Assembly (NCBI RefSeq): GCF_023016045.1
Contig: NZ_JALKAP010000015.1
Span: 1-64,000 of the forward strand
Length of the DNA stretch: 64,000 bases
Source: Marinobacter sp. S6332
GTDB lineage: Bacteria; Pseudomonadota; Gammaproteobacteria; Pseudomonadales; Oleiphilaceae
Direction of reading: 5' to 3'
The first letter of the stretch is position 1, and each line of letters begins with the position of its first letter. Below the pieces are notes generated by a model. The model made no database searches. It had not been told where the DNA came from and worked only from the letters and a program-made list of their open reading frames with translations. Made by a program: the position numbers and the translations under genes. Below are positions 25,535-35,116 of the stretch, piece after piece.

Positions 25535-27148
25535 ATGGCCAATCAGATTACCTCAGACACACTGGTTATTGGCGGCGGTATCGCTGGCATAGTTACGACG
25601 CTGGAACTTCTTCGGGCGGGCAAAACCGTTACGTTGGTAGACCGGGATACACCTGAGCGTCTGGGAGGGCTAGCATTGTGGGCGTTTGGCGGTATGGCTT
25701 TGGTTGATACTCCGCTGCAACGCAAAATGGGTATTCCGGATAACCCCGAGCGCGCCTTGAAAGACTGGGTCAGCTTCGGTGAGCTAGATACTGAAGACGA
25801 GCACTCCCTCGCTTGGGCCCGTTACTATGTGCAGAATTCTTGCAGTGAGGTGTATGACTGGCTGAAAGCCGAAGGTATAAAGTTTTTGCCTGCGGTGAAC
25901 TGGGTTGAGCGGGGGCGGTTAGGTGAAGGGAACAGTGTGCCGCGCTATCACATAGTGTTTGGAACCTCCCGGGAGCTTACCCGCACTCTGATTGCGGCCA
26001 TGCGGGATGCCGGAATAGGCAATCGCCTCACAGTATTGCATCAGCACAGCATTAGTTCATTGGAGAGCCGTGATGGTCGCGTTACCGGTGCCATTGGCAC
26101 CAATGATAGAACGGGTGAACCGATCCACTTAACGGCCCAGACGGTGGTGGTAGCGACTGGTGGAATCAACGGGAACCATCAACAAACCCGTGCCAACTGG
26201 CCAAAAGATCGACCCATGCCAAAAGCCATGTTGAATGGTGCCCATCCTTACGCCGATGGGAAACTCCATCACGAAGTGGTCGACAAATTCGGTGGCAATA
26301 TCGTTAACGCTGGGGAAATGTGGAACTACGCCGCTGGCTTCCCCCATCCTTATCCGCACTTTAAAGGCCACGGCCTATCAACCATCCCTTGCAAATCTGC
26401 CCTGTGGCTCGACCATAAAGGCAGGCGGATTGGCCCGGAGCCACTGGTAACCGGCTTTGATACCCACTGGCTATGCCAGCGTGTTGCCGAGCAGGAGCAG
26501 CCATGGACCTGGCACCTGCTGAACTGGCGCATTGCAGCCAAAGAATTTGCCATCTCCGGCGCGGAGCACAACCAGCGTATACGCGACAAACAGTTGGTTC
26601 GTTTTGTGTTCGAAACCTTGACCGGCAACCACAATCTGGTCAAACAGATGGCTCGTGAAAGCGATGATTTCCTCGTTGCAGACACGCTCGTTGAGTTAGC
26701 AGAGAAAATGAATGCGCTGACCCGCTCCCACGATGTTGACCCAGCCACGTTGCAGGCTACGGCTGATGCGTTCGATGCAAACTTTTCGGCTGGCAGCAAG
26801 CTGGAAAACGATGATCAAATCCGCCGCATAATGCATGCCCGCCAATGGGGGCCGGATAAGCTGCGCACCAGCAAGCCTGCGCCGCTGCAAAAGAAAGGCA
26901 CCGGGCCATTTATCGCTGTGCGCATGCAACTGATTACACGCAAAAGCCTCGGAGGCTTGCGTACCGATCTTATGTCCCGTGCGCTTGGAGCCGACAATAA
27001 GCCCATACCCGGGCTTTACTGTGTGGGTGAAGCTGCTGGTTTTGGTGGGGGCGGCTGTAATGGCAAACGATCTCTCGAAGGCACGTTTTTACCGGGTTGC
27101 ATTATGACCGCCCGGGCAGCAGCAAGGTCCATTTTAGCCAGAGCCTAG
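25535..27148 (+). CDS. FAD-dependent dehydrogenase (fumarate reductase/KstD-like)
   Basis: The 537-residue flavoprotein starts with a Rossmann dinucleotide motif VIGGGIAG (residues about 10-17). It ends with the flavin-embracing segment GLYCVGEAAGFGGGGCNG, as in the fumarate reductase/3-ketosteroid dehydrogenase-like family of putative FAD-binding dehydrogenases. It would insert or remove a double bond next to a carbonyl, or oxidise a related substrate. AAGGAG precedes the ATG. It is the first gene under the putative AraC operator and is followed by the ThDP enzyme 76 bases later. The substrate is unknown. Confidence 0.85.
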   Translation: MANQITSDTLVIGGGIAGIVTTLELLRAGKTVTLVDRDTPERLGGLALWAFGGMALVDTPLQRKMGIPDNPERALKDWVSFGELDTEDEHSLAWARYYVQNSCSEVYDWLKAEGIKFLPAVNWVERGRLGEGNSVPRYHIVFGTSRELTRTLIAAMRDAGIGNRLTVLHQHSISSLESRDGRVTGAIGTNDRTGEPIHLTAQTVVVATGGINGNHQQTRANWPKDRPMPKAMLNGAHPYADGKLHHEVVDKFGGNIVNAGEMWNYAAGFPHPYPHFKGHGLSTIPCKSALWLDHKGRRIGPEPLVTGFDTHWLCQRVAEQEQPWTWHLLNWRIAAKEFAISGAEHNQRIRDKQLVRFVFETLTGNHNLVKQMARESDDFLVADTLVELAEKMNALTRSHDVDPATLQATADAFDANFSAGSKLENDDQIRRIMHARQWGPDKLRTSKPAPLQKKGTGPFIAVRMQLITRKSLGGLRTDLMSRALGADNKPIPGLYCVGEAAGFGGGGCNGKRSLEGTFLPGCIMTARAAARSILARA

Positions 27149-27224
27149 TTGAGAGCAGTACAACAATGATCAAGCTTGCATACGCGGTACTAACCGTGAC
27201 AAGACAAAAATAAGGAGATTTCCC

Positions 27225-28880
27225 ATGAACGGCGCACAAGCCTTGATGAAAACCCTGGTGGATGCTGGTATCGAAGTTTGTTTCAGCAATCCCGGAACCA
27301 GCGAAATGCACTTTGTAGCGGCGCTTGATGATGAACCGAAAATGCGCGCCGTGCTGGCGTTGTTTGAAGGGGTGGCAACCGGTGCGGCAGATGGTTACGC
27401 CAGAATGGCCGACAAACCTGCCGCCACTCTGCTGCACCTAGGTTGCGGGCTCGGTAATGGTTTGGCAAACCTGCACAATGCTCGCAAAGGCAAGGTGCCG
27501 GTGGTAAACATTGTAGGGGACCACGCTGTTGCCCACGTGAAATACGATGCGCAGTTGCAGTCTGATATTGAAACTGTAGCTCGCAATGTGTCACCGGGTT
27601 TTGTCCGTACGTCACAAACTACCGCTGAATTGTGTAAAGACGCGGTAGAAGCCATCACAACCGCCCGCGGCCTGCCCGGCCAAGTGGCCACGTTGATCCT
27701 GCCCGCCGATGTCTCTTGGGGAGAGGGGGGTAGCCCATGCGCGCTTCCGGCGCAGGTAGCGCCCCCGGCTGCCGATGATGGTGCCGTTCGCGCTGTGGTG
27801 GACGCCATTCGCTCCGGCAAAAAGACAGCACTGCTACTTGGGGGCCGGGCTTTGCGAGAGCGGGCATTGATGGCGGCCGCTAAGGTTGCCGCTGCAAACG
27901 GTGTGACGCTGCTTGCAGAAACCTTTCCGACTCGTATGGAACGTGGTGAAGGCCTGCCGCCGGTTGAGCGTGTAGCCTATTTGGCGGAACTGGCAGGCGT
28001 TCAACTGGCCGACATTGATCACCTTATTTTGGTAGACAGCAAGGCGCCCGTTTCCTTCTTTGCCTACCCTGGCAAAAAGAGCTATCTGGTGCCGGATACT
28101 TGCACGGTTCACACCTTGTCCCGTCCAGAACAGGACGCTCTGGCCAGCCTTGAAAAACTGGTCGCGGCATTGGGAGCCGACAAAGCTCAGCCCAAGACTC
28201 AAAAACTGCAGCGCCCATCGGCACCTCGTGGTCGCCTCTCAGCACCCAAAGTCTGCAAGGCCGTAGGCCACTACCTGCCAGAGAATGCCATTATTATCGA
28301 CGAGGCCATTACTTCAGGGCTGATGCTGAATGCCATGACCGCAGGCTCGCCCCGTCATGACATGATTGCCTTGACCGGAGGTGCCATTGGCCAGGGCCTG
28401 CCCAACGCAGTCGGCGCGGCTATTGCTTGCCCGGAACGGCCAGTGATTGCACTGATCGGCGATGGCACCGCCATGTACACCATTCAAGCCCTTTGGACCA
28501 TGGCCCGTGAGCAGTTGAATGTCACCACCATTATATTCAACAACGCTTCTTACTCGGTGCTGAACATAGAGCTGGAGCGAGTGGGTGCAGAAGATGTCGG
28601 AGACAAGGCCAAATCTCAGTTGGACCTGAACGGGCCGGTGCTGAACTTTGCCCAGTTGGCGCAGGGCATGGGGGTTCATGGCGTTCGGGTAGACACCGCT
28701 GAAGCCTTCAATCACGCACTTGAATATGCGTTGTCACAGCCGGGCCCACACTTGATCGAAGCCATGGTGCCGGAATCCCTCAACGGATTGAAACGCAAAA
28801 TCCTGCCTTGGGTGCTGCGTTCGTTACCGAGCTTGCCTTTGTCGGTCACCCGTACCCTGAAAAACAAGATCGCGCCCTGA
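27225..28880 (+). CDS. ThDP-dependent enzyme (acetolactate synthase/benzoylformate decarboxylase-like)
   Basis: The 551-residue protein has the three-domain ThDP plan. An N-terminal Pyr domain carries the catalytic Glu in ALFEGVATGAADGYAR (about residue 48). A central cofactor-like domain follows, and a C-terminal PP domain carries IGDGTAMYTIQALW and the Asn-Asn of IIFNNASYS for metal binding. The family includes 2-oxoacid decarboxylases and C-C lyases or ligases. It is annotated widely as 'acetolactate synthase large subunit', but a small subunit gene is absent and the catabolic context speaks against branched-chain synthesis. Confidence 0.85.
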   Translation: MNGAQALMKTLVDAGIEVCFSNPGTSEMHFVAALDDEPKMRAVLALFEGVATGAADGYARMADKPAATLLHLGCGLGNGLANLHNARKGKVPVVNIVGDHAVAHVKYDAQLQSDIETVARNVSPGFVRTSQTTAELCKDAVEAITTARGLPGQVATLILPADVSWGEGGSPCALPAQVAPPAADDGAVRAVVDAIRSGKKTALLLGGRALRERALMAAAKVAAANGVTLLAETFPTRMERGEGLPPVERVAYLAELAGVQLADIDHLILVDSKAPVSFFAYPGKKSYLVPDTCTVHTLSRPEQDALASLEKLVAALGADKAQPKTQKLQRPSAPRGRLSAPKVCKAVGHYLPENAIIIDEAITSGLMLNAMTAGSPRHDMIALTGGAIGQGLPNAVGAAIACPERPVIALIGDGTAMYTIQALWTMAREQLNVTTIIFNNASYSVLNIELERVGAEDVGDKAKSQLDLNGPVLNFAQLAQGMGVHGVRVDTAEAFNHALEYALSQPGPHLIEAMVPESLNGLKRKILPWVLRSLPSLPLSVTRTLKNKIAP

Positions 28881-28889
28881 CCGGTCAAC

Positions 28890-28912
28890 GGGCAACCTCT
28901 GGCCGGTTGCCC
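28890..28912 (+). other. Intercistronic hairpin between the ThDP and GMC genes
   Basis: GGGCAACC (28890-28897) and GGTTGCCC (28905-28912) form an eight-base stem with a seven-base loop just after the stop of the ThDP gene. No T run follows, so it may shape mRNA stability rather than end transcription. Confidence 0.4.
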
Positions 28913-28946
28913 TGATGCCAAAAAGATCAGCAAAACAGGAGCCGCC

Positions 28947-30569
28947 ATGTACGACTACATCATCATCGGGGCTGGATCTGCCGGCTGTGTGTTGGCCAAC
29001 CGACTGTCGGAAGATCCGGGTAACCGGGTTTGCCTGCTAGAGGCTGGTCCCAGTGATCGCACACACTGGATACGCAACTGCAACCCGTTGAATATGTTGA
29101 TGTTGATGAACAGCCGTACATACAACTGGCGCTATCATACCGAGCCGGATGAATACACCGGCAATCGCCCGTTTTTCTGGCCTCGGGGCCGAGCGTTGGG
29201 AGGGTCTAGCTCCATCAATGCCATGATTTACACCCGTGGCCACCCGCAGGATTTCGACCACTGGGCCTCACTGGGCAACCCCGGCTGGGATTACCAGAGT
29301 GTGCTGCCCTGGTTCCGTCACTCGGAACGGCAGGAACGCGGTGCTGATGGTTGTCATGGCAATCAAGGCACCATGGATGTTGTGGATACCAACTACCATT
29401 TTCCTGTCAGTGAGGCTTTTGTGGATGCCTGCGGTGAAGCTGGCGAAACCATTAGAAAAGACTTCAATGATGGAGAACAGGAAGGTTGTGGTTTTTTTCA
29501 GGTAACCCAGACACCTTTAGGTCAACGGGCAAACAGCGCTTACTCATTTTTGGACGAAGCCTTGGTTCGGCCCAATCTTACCGTTCTAACGGGCGTGCAT
29601 GTCACCCGAATTTGTTTTGATGGTAGGGTTGCCACCGGGGTGGAATTTGCTCGGAACGGGCAGCGGGGTAAGCGTGACATTCTGGCGGCCACTAGAGAAG
29701 TTATCCTCAGTGCCGGTGTTATCAATTCACCGCAACTACTGAAGCTCTCTGGTGTGGGCCCGGCCGCTGAGCTGACGGCCCATGGCATTCCATTGGTCCA
29801 TGATTTGCCGGGCGTTGGTGAAAACTTGCAGGATCATCCCGATGTCATCATTCGCTGCCGGGACAAGACCGGTACCTCGCTGGCGGTCGCTCCGACCCGT
29901 AACAGCATGGCTTTTTGCGTGCGGATGCTGAGGCAGAAAAACTTCGTGTTTACGCCCACGGATTGTGGTGGTTTTGTACGCTCGCACCCAGATGAGTCTA
30001 TCCCAGATCTGCAACTGCAGTTTGCCGCCATCCGGATGCAGCCCCATGGCCGTGGCTTGTTCACATCACTGCGAGCGGGATTCGTGCTTCATATCTGCCA
30101 TCTCCGCCCAGAGAGTCGCGGCAGTATAAGGCTACGCAGTGCTGATCCGTTTGTGCATCCGGTTATTCATGCCAACTACTTTGGCCGGAAAAAAGAGCTT
30201 GATGCTCTGGTGCGGGGTATTCGTCTGGGCCGTGAGATTCTCGCCCAGCCAGCCATGGAACGCTTCCACGGCGGTGAGGAGAGCCCGGGGCCAATGGTTC
30301 AGAACGATGACCAATTGCGCCAGTGGATACGAAAAAATGTTGAGACGGTCTATCACACGGCCGGCACTTGCGTCATGGGAGTAGATGCCATGGCTGTGGT
30401 GGATGCAGAGTTGCGGGTTCATGGAGTGAAGAGGTTGCGAGTTGTCGATTCGTCTGTGATGCCGACTATTACCGGCAGCAATATTCATGCACCGACTGTG
30501 ATGATTGCCGAGAAGGGTGCTTACAGTATTTTGAACGCACCGAAACAGGCTCTGAATACCTCTGGGTAA
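28947..30569 (+). CDS. GMC family oxidoreductase (choline/alcohol dehydrogenase-like)
   Basis: The 540-residue flavoenzyme has the GMC features: IIGAGSAGCVLANRL at the N-terminus, the first GMC signature GRALGGSSSINAMIYTRG near residue 82, and the second signature with SAGVINSPQLLKLSG near residue 253. The C-terminal active-site His is in VYHTAGTCVMG, with the matching Asn in TGSNIHAPTVM. Close groups are AlkJ-type alkanol dehydrogenases and choline dehydrogenase. It oxidises an alcohol to an aldehyde and probably passes electrons to the quinone pool. It belongs to the AraC-linked cluster. Confidence 0.9.
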   Translation: MYDYIIIGAGSAGCVLANRLSEDPGNRVCLLEAGPSDRTHWIRNCNPLNMLMLMNSRTYNWRYHTEPDEYTGNRPFFWPRGRALGGSSSINAMIYTRGHPQDFDHWASLGNPGWDYQSVLPWFRHSERQERGADGCHGNQGTMDVVDTNYHFPVSEAFVDACGEAGETIRKDFNDGEQEGCGFFQVTQTPLGQRANSAYSFLDEALVRPNLTVLTGVHVTRICFDGRVATGVEFARNGQRGKRDILAATREVILSAGVINSPQLLKLSGVGPAAELTAHGIPLVHDLPGVGENLQDHPDVIIRCRDKTGTSLAVAPTRNSMAFCVRMLRQKNFVFTPTDCGGFVRSHPDESIPDLQLQFAAIRMQPHGRGLFTSLRAGFVLHICHLRPESRGSIRLRSADPFVHPVIHANYFGRKKELDALVRGIRLGREILAQPAMERFHGGEESPGPMVQNDDQLRQWIRKNVETVYHTAGTCVMGVDAMAVVDAELRVHGVKRLRVVDSSVMPTITGSNIHAPTVMIAEKGAYSILNAPKQALNTSG

Positions 30570-30773
30570 ACGAGTAGAGGGTCATTCTGGCAGGCTGCAG
30601 GGGCTATCTCCGAACCCAACTTTCGAGCGATGCTTATCGGTACACTTGTGTGTGCAAGAGGTTGGAATGGCGTGTTATATCAAAAAAATGTCTTATTCTA
30701 TCGATATTGTCTCGGCAGCCTTTGCGAAAATCAACGTTAACATTGGTTAGAAAACAACAACAAGGAAACTCAG

Positions 30774-32276
30774 GTGGCCATAAAACACTACGACATCATC
30801 ATTATTGGTGCCGGGCTCTCCGGCATTGGAACGGCATGTCACATTGCACGGGAACACCCTGAAAAATCTCTTGCGATACTGGAGCGCCGTGAAAACGTGG
30901 GAGGCACTTGGGATCTGTTTCGTTATCCCGGCATACGCTCGGATTCCGACATGGCCAGCTTCGGGTTTAACTTCAAGCCTTGGTATTCCGAAAACGTATT
31001 AGCCCAAGGCGACGATATACGTGAGTATGTGCGCGAAACGGCAGAAGAATTCGGATTGTACGAGAAGATCAAATTTGGCCTGAAGCTCAAGAACTCTAAT
31101 TGGTCGACCAAAGAACAAAAGTGGATAGTTTCTTCTGTACAGGAAGCAACGGGTGAGGAGGCAGTGCTTAGCTGCAACTTCCTGGTTAACTGTGCCGGAT
31201 ATTACAACTTCGATCAGGGCTATCGCCCAAGCTTCCCCAAGGAAGACGTTTTTAAAGGGGATATTGTTCACCCCCAGAGCTTGCCTAAAGATTTCGATTA
31301 TAGCGGAAAGAAAGTGGTGGTCATCGGTAGTGGTGCTACTGCAGTAACGCTGGTGCCAGCCATGGCGAAAAAAGCTGCAAAAGTTACCATGCTGCAACGC
31401 TCACCTACTTACATTATGTCCCTACCGAACACCGACAAGATGTCGATGGTGTTGAACAAAGTATTACCAAGGGCTTGGGTGTTCAAACTGGCCCGCAGGC
31501 GCAACATTCTTTTCCAGCGTGCTCTTTACTTAGCTTGCCAACGTTGGCCTAACACGATGCGAAAGATGTTTTTGTCGCATATGTACAAACATGCGCCAAA
31601 CATTGATAAACGTCATCTTACACCTGAGTACATGCCGTGGGATCAGCGCCTGTGTGCTGCGCCTGATGGAGACTTTTTTGAAAGCTTGCGCTCGGGGAAG
31701 GCGACTATCGTAACCGACCATATCGACCGCTTTGATGAAACCGGCATTGTGTTGAAAACAGGCCAGCATATTGCCGCAGATATTGTTGTGGCTGCGACAG
31801 GGTTGGAGGTTCAGTTGATGGGTGGGTCGACACTCAGCATCGACAATGAAGAAGTGAACCTGCCCGGAAAAATGGCGTACAAGGGCATTATGATTCAAGA
31901 CGTACCCAATTACGGGTGGATTTTTGGCTATACCAACGCGCCCTGGACCCTCAAATGCGATATTGGTGGGCGCTATTTATGTCGACTGCTTGCCCACATG
32001 GACAAAGCCGGAATGCGAGTCGCCACAGCAGTAGACACAGGGAATAACGCGACCGATGCCAGTGTGCTGGAAGGGTTTGCACCTGGCTACATCATGCGGG
32101 CAATCGACAAAATGCCCCGGCAGGGAAAGGCCGACCCATGGAGGATAACCATGCATTACGGTAAGGATAAAAAAATGCTAGTTAAAGACCCTGTGGATGA
32201 TGGGAACCTGCTGTTTAAAGCTGCAGCTTCCACACCCTCCCGGGAGTCAGATCTTCAGCAAGCCGCTACGGCCTAA
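30774..32276 (+). CDS. Flavin-containing (Baeyer-Villiger-type) monooxygenase
   Basis: The 500-residue protein starts at GTG 30774, with AAGGA upstream. It has an FAD motif IIGAGLSGIGTACHI near residue 10 and an NADPH motif VVVIGSGATAVT near residue 180. Just before the second comes a fingerprint-like FKGDIVHPQSLP. The type I Baeyer-Villiger fingerprint is FxGxxxHxxxW(P/D), and here the Trp position is Leu. Relatives such as EthA keep Trp. It may insert oxygen into a ketone, or hydroxylate or sulfoxidise a different substrate. It lies about 200 bases after the GMC gene on the same strand and may have its own promoter. Confidence 0.88.
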   Translation: MAIKHYDIIIIGAGLSGIGTACHIAREHPEKSLAILERRENVGGTWDLFRYPGIRSDSDMASFGFNFKPWYSENVLAQGDDIREYVRETAEEFGLYEKIKFGLKLKNSNWSTKEQKWIVSSVQEATGEEAVLSCNFLVNCAGYYNFDQGYRPSFPKEDVFKGDIVHPQSLPKDFDYSGKKVVVIGSGATAVTLVPAMAKKAAKVTMLQRSPTYIMSLPNTDKMSMVLNKVLPRAWVFKLARRRNILFQRALYLACQRWPNTMRKMFLSHMYKHAPNIDKRHLTPEYMPWDQRLCAAPDGDFFESLRSGKATIVTDHIDRFDETGIVLKTGQHIAADIVVAATGLEVQLMGGSTLSIDNEEVNLPGKMAYKGIMIQDVPNYGWIFGYTNAPWTLKCDIGGRYLCRLLAHMDKAGMRVATAVDTGNNATDASVLEGFAPGYIMRAIDKMPRQGKADPWRITMHYGKDKKMLVKDPVDDGNLLFKAAASTPSRESDLQQAATA

Positions 32277-32391
32277 TACCAACCTACAATAAAAACGGGA
32301 AGGGTATGGATAAGGTGCACAACGGCAAGCCTACGGTCATACTGATTGACGGGATGCGGAGCGATCAGAATACTTTACGGGCTAGGCCTTA

Positions 32392-32844
32392 CTAAGGCGC
32401 CAATGCCGCCTTTACAAAACTTGCCAGTGCACCGCCAAGCTTCTCAGCTACCGCACATTCTGGAATCTTATGGCGCTTGGCCAAATATGTCGGGTCGTTG
32501 TAACCAAGCCATGCCTGTCCTGATTCGTCCTCCCAAACCAAGGCCTTAAGTGGCAGGTCTATCCCGACAGTTTGTGCGCACTTCATGAATGGGGTTCCGC
32601 CCTGTGGATTTCCAAAAATCAGCAACTCGGTAGGTCTAAGAACCGTACCTGCTTTTTCAGCACCTGCTGCATGGTCTATGCGCGCAAACACGTTCAAGCC
32701 TTTGCTTTTCACAACGTCTTCGAACTTGTTCATGGTTTCCTGAGCGCTGTAAGGGCTCTTAACCGAAATCAGGCCATCAGCGGCGTGGGCTTGGGTGAAT
32801 ACCATAACCAGAAAGAGTGCGACAGCGTACTTTATTGTCTTCAT
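32392..32844 (-). CDS. Secreted DUF302 protein
   Basis: The 150-residue product starts with a Sec signal (KTIKYAVALFLVMVF, cleavage after AHA). The rest is one DUF302 domain: the SVKSPYSAQETMNKFEDVV start, the IDHAAGAEKAG loop and the LLIFGNPQGGTPFM strand. DUF302 folds are found in periplasmic proteins of unknown function, and some are linked to heavy metals or redox stress. It is a single gene, convergent with the monooxygenase gene. Confidence 0.88.
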   Translation of the reverse strand: MKTIKYAVALFLVMVFTQAHAADGLISVKSPYSAQETMNKFEDVVKSKGLNVFARIDHAAGAEKAGTVLRPTELLIFGNPQGGTPFMKCAQTVGIDLPLKALVWEDESGQAWLGYNDPTYLAKRHKIPECAVAEKLGGALASFVKAALAP

Positions 32845-33214
32845 GACCTACTTCGATGACGATGTTTGTGCCTGTAGTACGACATTCTGTCGTACGTGAT
32901 TTGAAAATCAGCCTATCACCTGATTTGCCCTCGATATAGGTATAAGGGCAAGTTAAGCGCGACAATAAGGAAGAAGTAAACAATCAGCAGACAACCGAAC
33001 ATCATAATGATGAATGGCTACATGCCTCGTGGAAGAAGTCGCTGACCACCGGCTTGGACTGCGCCAGACGACACTAGCCTTTCTTTTCGCCACTCAGGCT
33101 CCGTGTTTTGATGGTTTCTTTATTCTGGATCAGTGTGGCGATTCATTGCCGGGTACTATTCCTCAGAACCTTGGGCGCAACGCTTCGGAAGCGCCTTTGG
33201 CATTGGTTTAAAAA
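32845..33214. other. Intergenic stretch without a recognised gene
   Basis: These 370 bases separate the DUF302 gene from a membrane protein gene. Near 32875-32895 there is a TACGACA/TGTCGTA inverted repeat that could be a promoter-linked operator for the DUF302 gene. A 65-codon open frame on the plus strand at 33014-33211 shows no family features, and I leave it out. Confidence 0.5.
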
Positions 33215-33817
33215 TTACACCATTGAGTTGTCACTTTGAATGACTGGACCATTGCTGCTTTTGCGCCGCAAACCAAAACGCCCCCCCATGCCGAGTAGCA
33301 GCATCAGCGCCCCAATACCGGCTTTAGCGAGATCGCTGGTGCCTGTTTTGGGATTGTAGTTCGTGTCAAGTACAAAGGTCTTCGAGATTTCCGGATAGGA
33401 CTCTTGCAGTGCTTCCACGAGCTTTGAATCAACTTCACTTGCGGGCTCCAGAAGCCCTTTCTGATCGATTGCACCTTGTACGACAGCGCTTGGATCAAGT
33501 CCATCATTGGATTTATGAATGTATGAGAGCTTTCCCGTGCTGGGGTTGAGTATGGGCGTAAAAATGTAGGACGAAAGCTCTCGCTTTCCCTTTCTTGTGA
33601 GGCTAATCTTATACGAATTGTTGAAATCCGGAACGCCACCGGTAACTTCTGCGTAGATGAATTCTTGCTCAAGAGTGTCGAGTTGTTTTGTGGTGAGTGC
33701 AGTAATCTCTGAACCAACGTTGCGTTTTAGATAGGTCTGATACAAACCCCAACCAGAAATAAGAATACCACCAATGATGGCATAAAAGGATATTTTCATT
33801 AGCCAATTTCTAATCAT
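33215..33817 (-). CDS. Membrane protein of unknown function
   Basis: I do not recognise this 200-residue protein. It has a hydrophobic helix near residues 8-26 and a second one near 163-180 (IGALMLLLGMGGRFGL) followed by an Arg-rich end. The middle 130 residues are polar, so that part should face the periplasm with both ends in the cytoplasm. The central part mixes beta strands and charged helices. It is flanked by intergenic stretches on both sides and has no visible operon partner. Confidence 0.6.
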   Translation of the reverse strand: MIRNWLMKISFYAIIGGILISGWGLYQTYLKRNVGSEITALTTKQLDTLEQEFIYAEVTGGVPDFNNSYKISLTRKGKRELSSYIFTPILNPSTGKLSYIHKSNDGLDPSAVVQGAIDQKGLLEPASEVDSKLVEALQESYPEISKTFVLDTNYNPKTGTSDLAKAGIGALMLLLGMGGRFGLRRKSSNGPVIQSDNSMV

Positions 33818-34126
33818 TTTTACTACCCATATAAAATTTTCAGGCTTCCCGTTAAGCTAAAACGGTTGCCCGATGAGAGAGATTTAGGTTGTGAAATCTG
33901 AGGTAGCGATGGCGAGCAGTTAGCGCAATACGTAGGCAAATTTCCCTGTAAGATAGCTTCAGCAATCCATGCTTACTTCAAACTAAACAAATTTTAATCA
34001 TTTTTCCGGTAGCCCGTCAACTCTGAGTTCATATGCTCCGACGCGCGATTGGCAAGCTCGCAAGGAAGGTCTTCGGTATGAGAGGCCTTTATTTACTTTT
34101 TATTTTTTAATCTTCAGGTAAAAAAA
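33818..34126. other. AT-rich intergenic stretch
   Basis: No gene or clear signal was seen in 309 bases. The right part becomes strongly AT-rich (34080-34120), leading into the lipoprotein gene. Confidence 0.5.
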
Positions 34127-34720
34127 GTGCGCAAAATAGCATGTTGGTTTTTAATGGCAATATTCTCATTTAATGCGATAAGTGGTTGTGTTGCCACTAG
34201 CGCAGTTCGTTCAGCAGGTAAAAAAGTTGAGAATATACGTGACAGAAACGCGGTAGTGAAAAATCGTGGTGACGAGTATATTATAAAATACGTCTCATCT
34301 TTAGGAAAAGAAAGTTACCGTAAAGAGATATCGCGATCTGAAAAATATGTTTTGATAGATATAAAGTCAAGCAGGCATGAGATTATTGATGACTTACCTA
34401 ATTGGTATGATTCAGAAGAAGAGGTGCTCTTGATTAACTCAGCCAGTGGAGATGCAAGATTTATTGAAAGAAAATACTCTCCAGAGAATATTGCTGTGTT
34501 TGTCCATCCATCTCGAAATTCGTCGTCATTTGCTTTCTCGATTTATAATCCATCTAATAAAAAGGTTATCATTTATGATGGTTACAGAGTTTACAGTGAA
34601 CCTTGGGCGCCATGGGTTAGGGCGATAGGTGCTATCCCGGCATTAGCGGTCGATATTTTATTTTTACCTGTGCATCTCGGCATATTAATTTATGCATTGC
34701 AAGATTATGGAAAAGATTGA
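34127..34720 (+). CDS. AT-rich putative lipoprotein
   Basis: The 197-residue product starts at GTG and has a signal with lipobox ISGC near residue 21, so it should be a membrane-anchored lipoprotein. Residues about 165-190 form a hydrophobic segment (GAIPALAVDILFLPVHLGIL), a feature that recalls YceK/YidQ-type lipoproteins. Base use is far richer in A and T than in its neighbours, with many AAA and ATA codons, a sign of recent transfer. No other member of an operon is visible. The function is unknown. Confidence 0.6.
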   Translation: MRKIACWFLMAIFSFNAISGCVATSAVRSAGKKVENIRDRNAVVKNRGDEYIIKYVSSLGKESYRKEISRSEKYVLIDIKSSRHEIIDDLPNWYDSEEEVLLINSASGDARFIERKYSPENIAVFVHPSRNSSSFAFSIYNPSNKKVIIYDGYRVYSEPWAPWVRAIGAIPALAVDILFLPVHLGILIYALQDYGKD

Positions 34721-35116
34721 TTTGGATGTTGATAAGTCATATGAAATCTATAGGGAATATAATTCATTATTGTACATACTGAACCCAAAAGTATGTCTTG
34801 TAGCGCTTGCTATATGCCCCGTACGACGCCCATCACCTTACCCCTTGCGATAACCTGTATCACGAGTAAGTTTTGCTCTACGTGTGGGGCTATTTAGGCG
34901 CACTCGACAGAACTCATACGAACAACCGCGTTGATGCGGGGTTCCAAATGTACACAAATGCGCCAGTAAGGTTCGCCGTTGATTCTATGGGTTTGGGCAA
35001 AAAAGGGGGGAGCACAGTGGCGCTTGCGCCTCGTGGAATTAACGAGGGGATCTCGATGCGGCACCATAAGCGCCCACCAAGCATCCACTCCATTGAAAGA
35101 GCCGCGCGAGGTTTCC
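34721..35116. other. Intergenic stretch before the sstT pseudogene
   Basis: I see no complete gene in 396 bases. On the minus strand about 25 codons near 34815-34890 end in a VIGVVR-like tail that weakly recalls the C-terminus of LexA/S24 proteins, but it is too short to call. A G6 run at 35008-35013 stands before the likely sstT leader. Confidence 0.4.

Noticed and set aside
33014..33211. A 65-codon open frame on the plus strand before the membrane protein gene.
   Set aside because: No ribosome site, no signal or motif, and composition like non-coding DNA.
34815..34890. A minus-strand tail that recalls the C-terminus of LexA/S24 proteins.
   Set aside because: About 25 codons only, and the similarity is a few residues of a common strand pattern.
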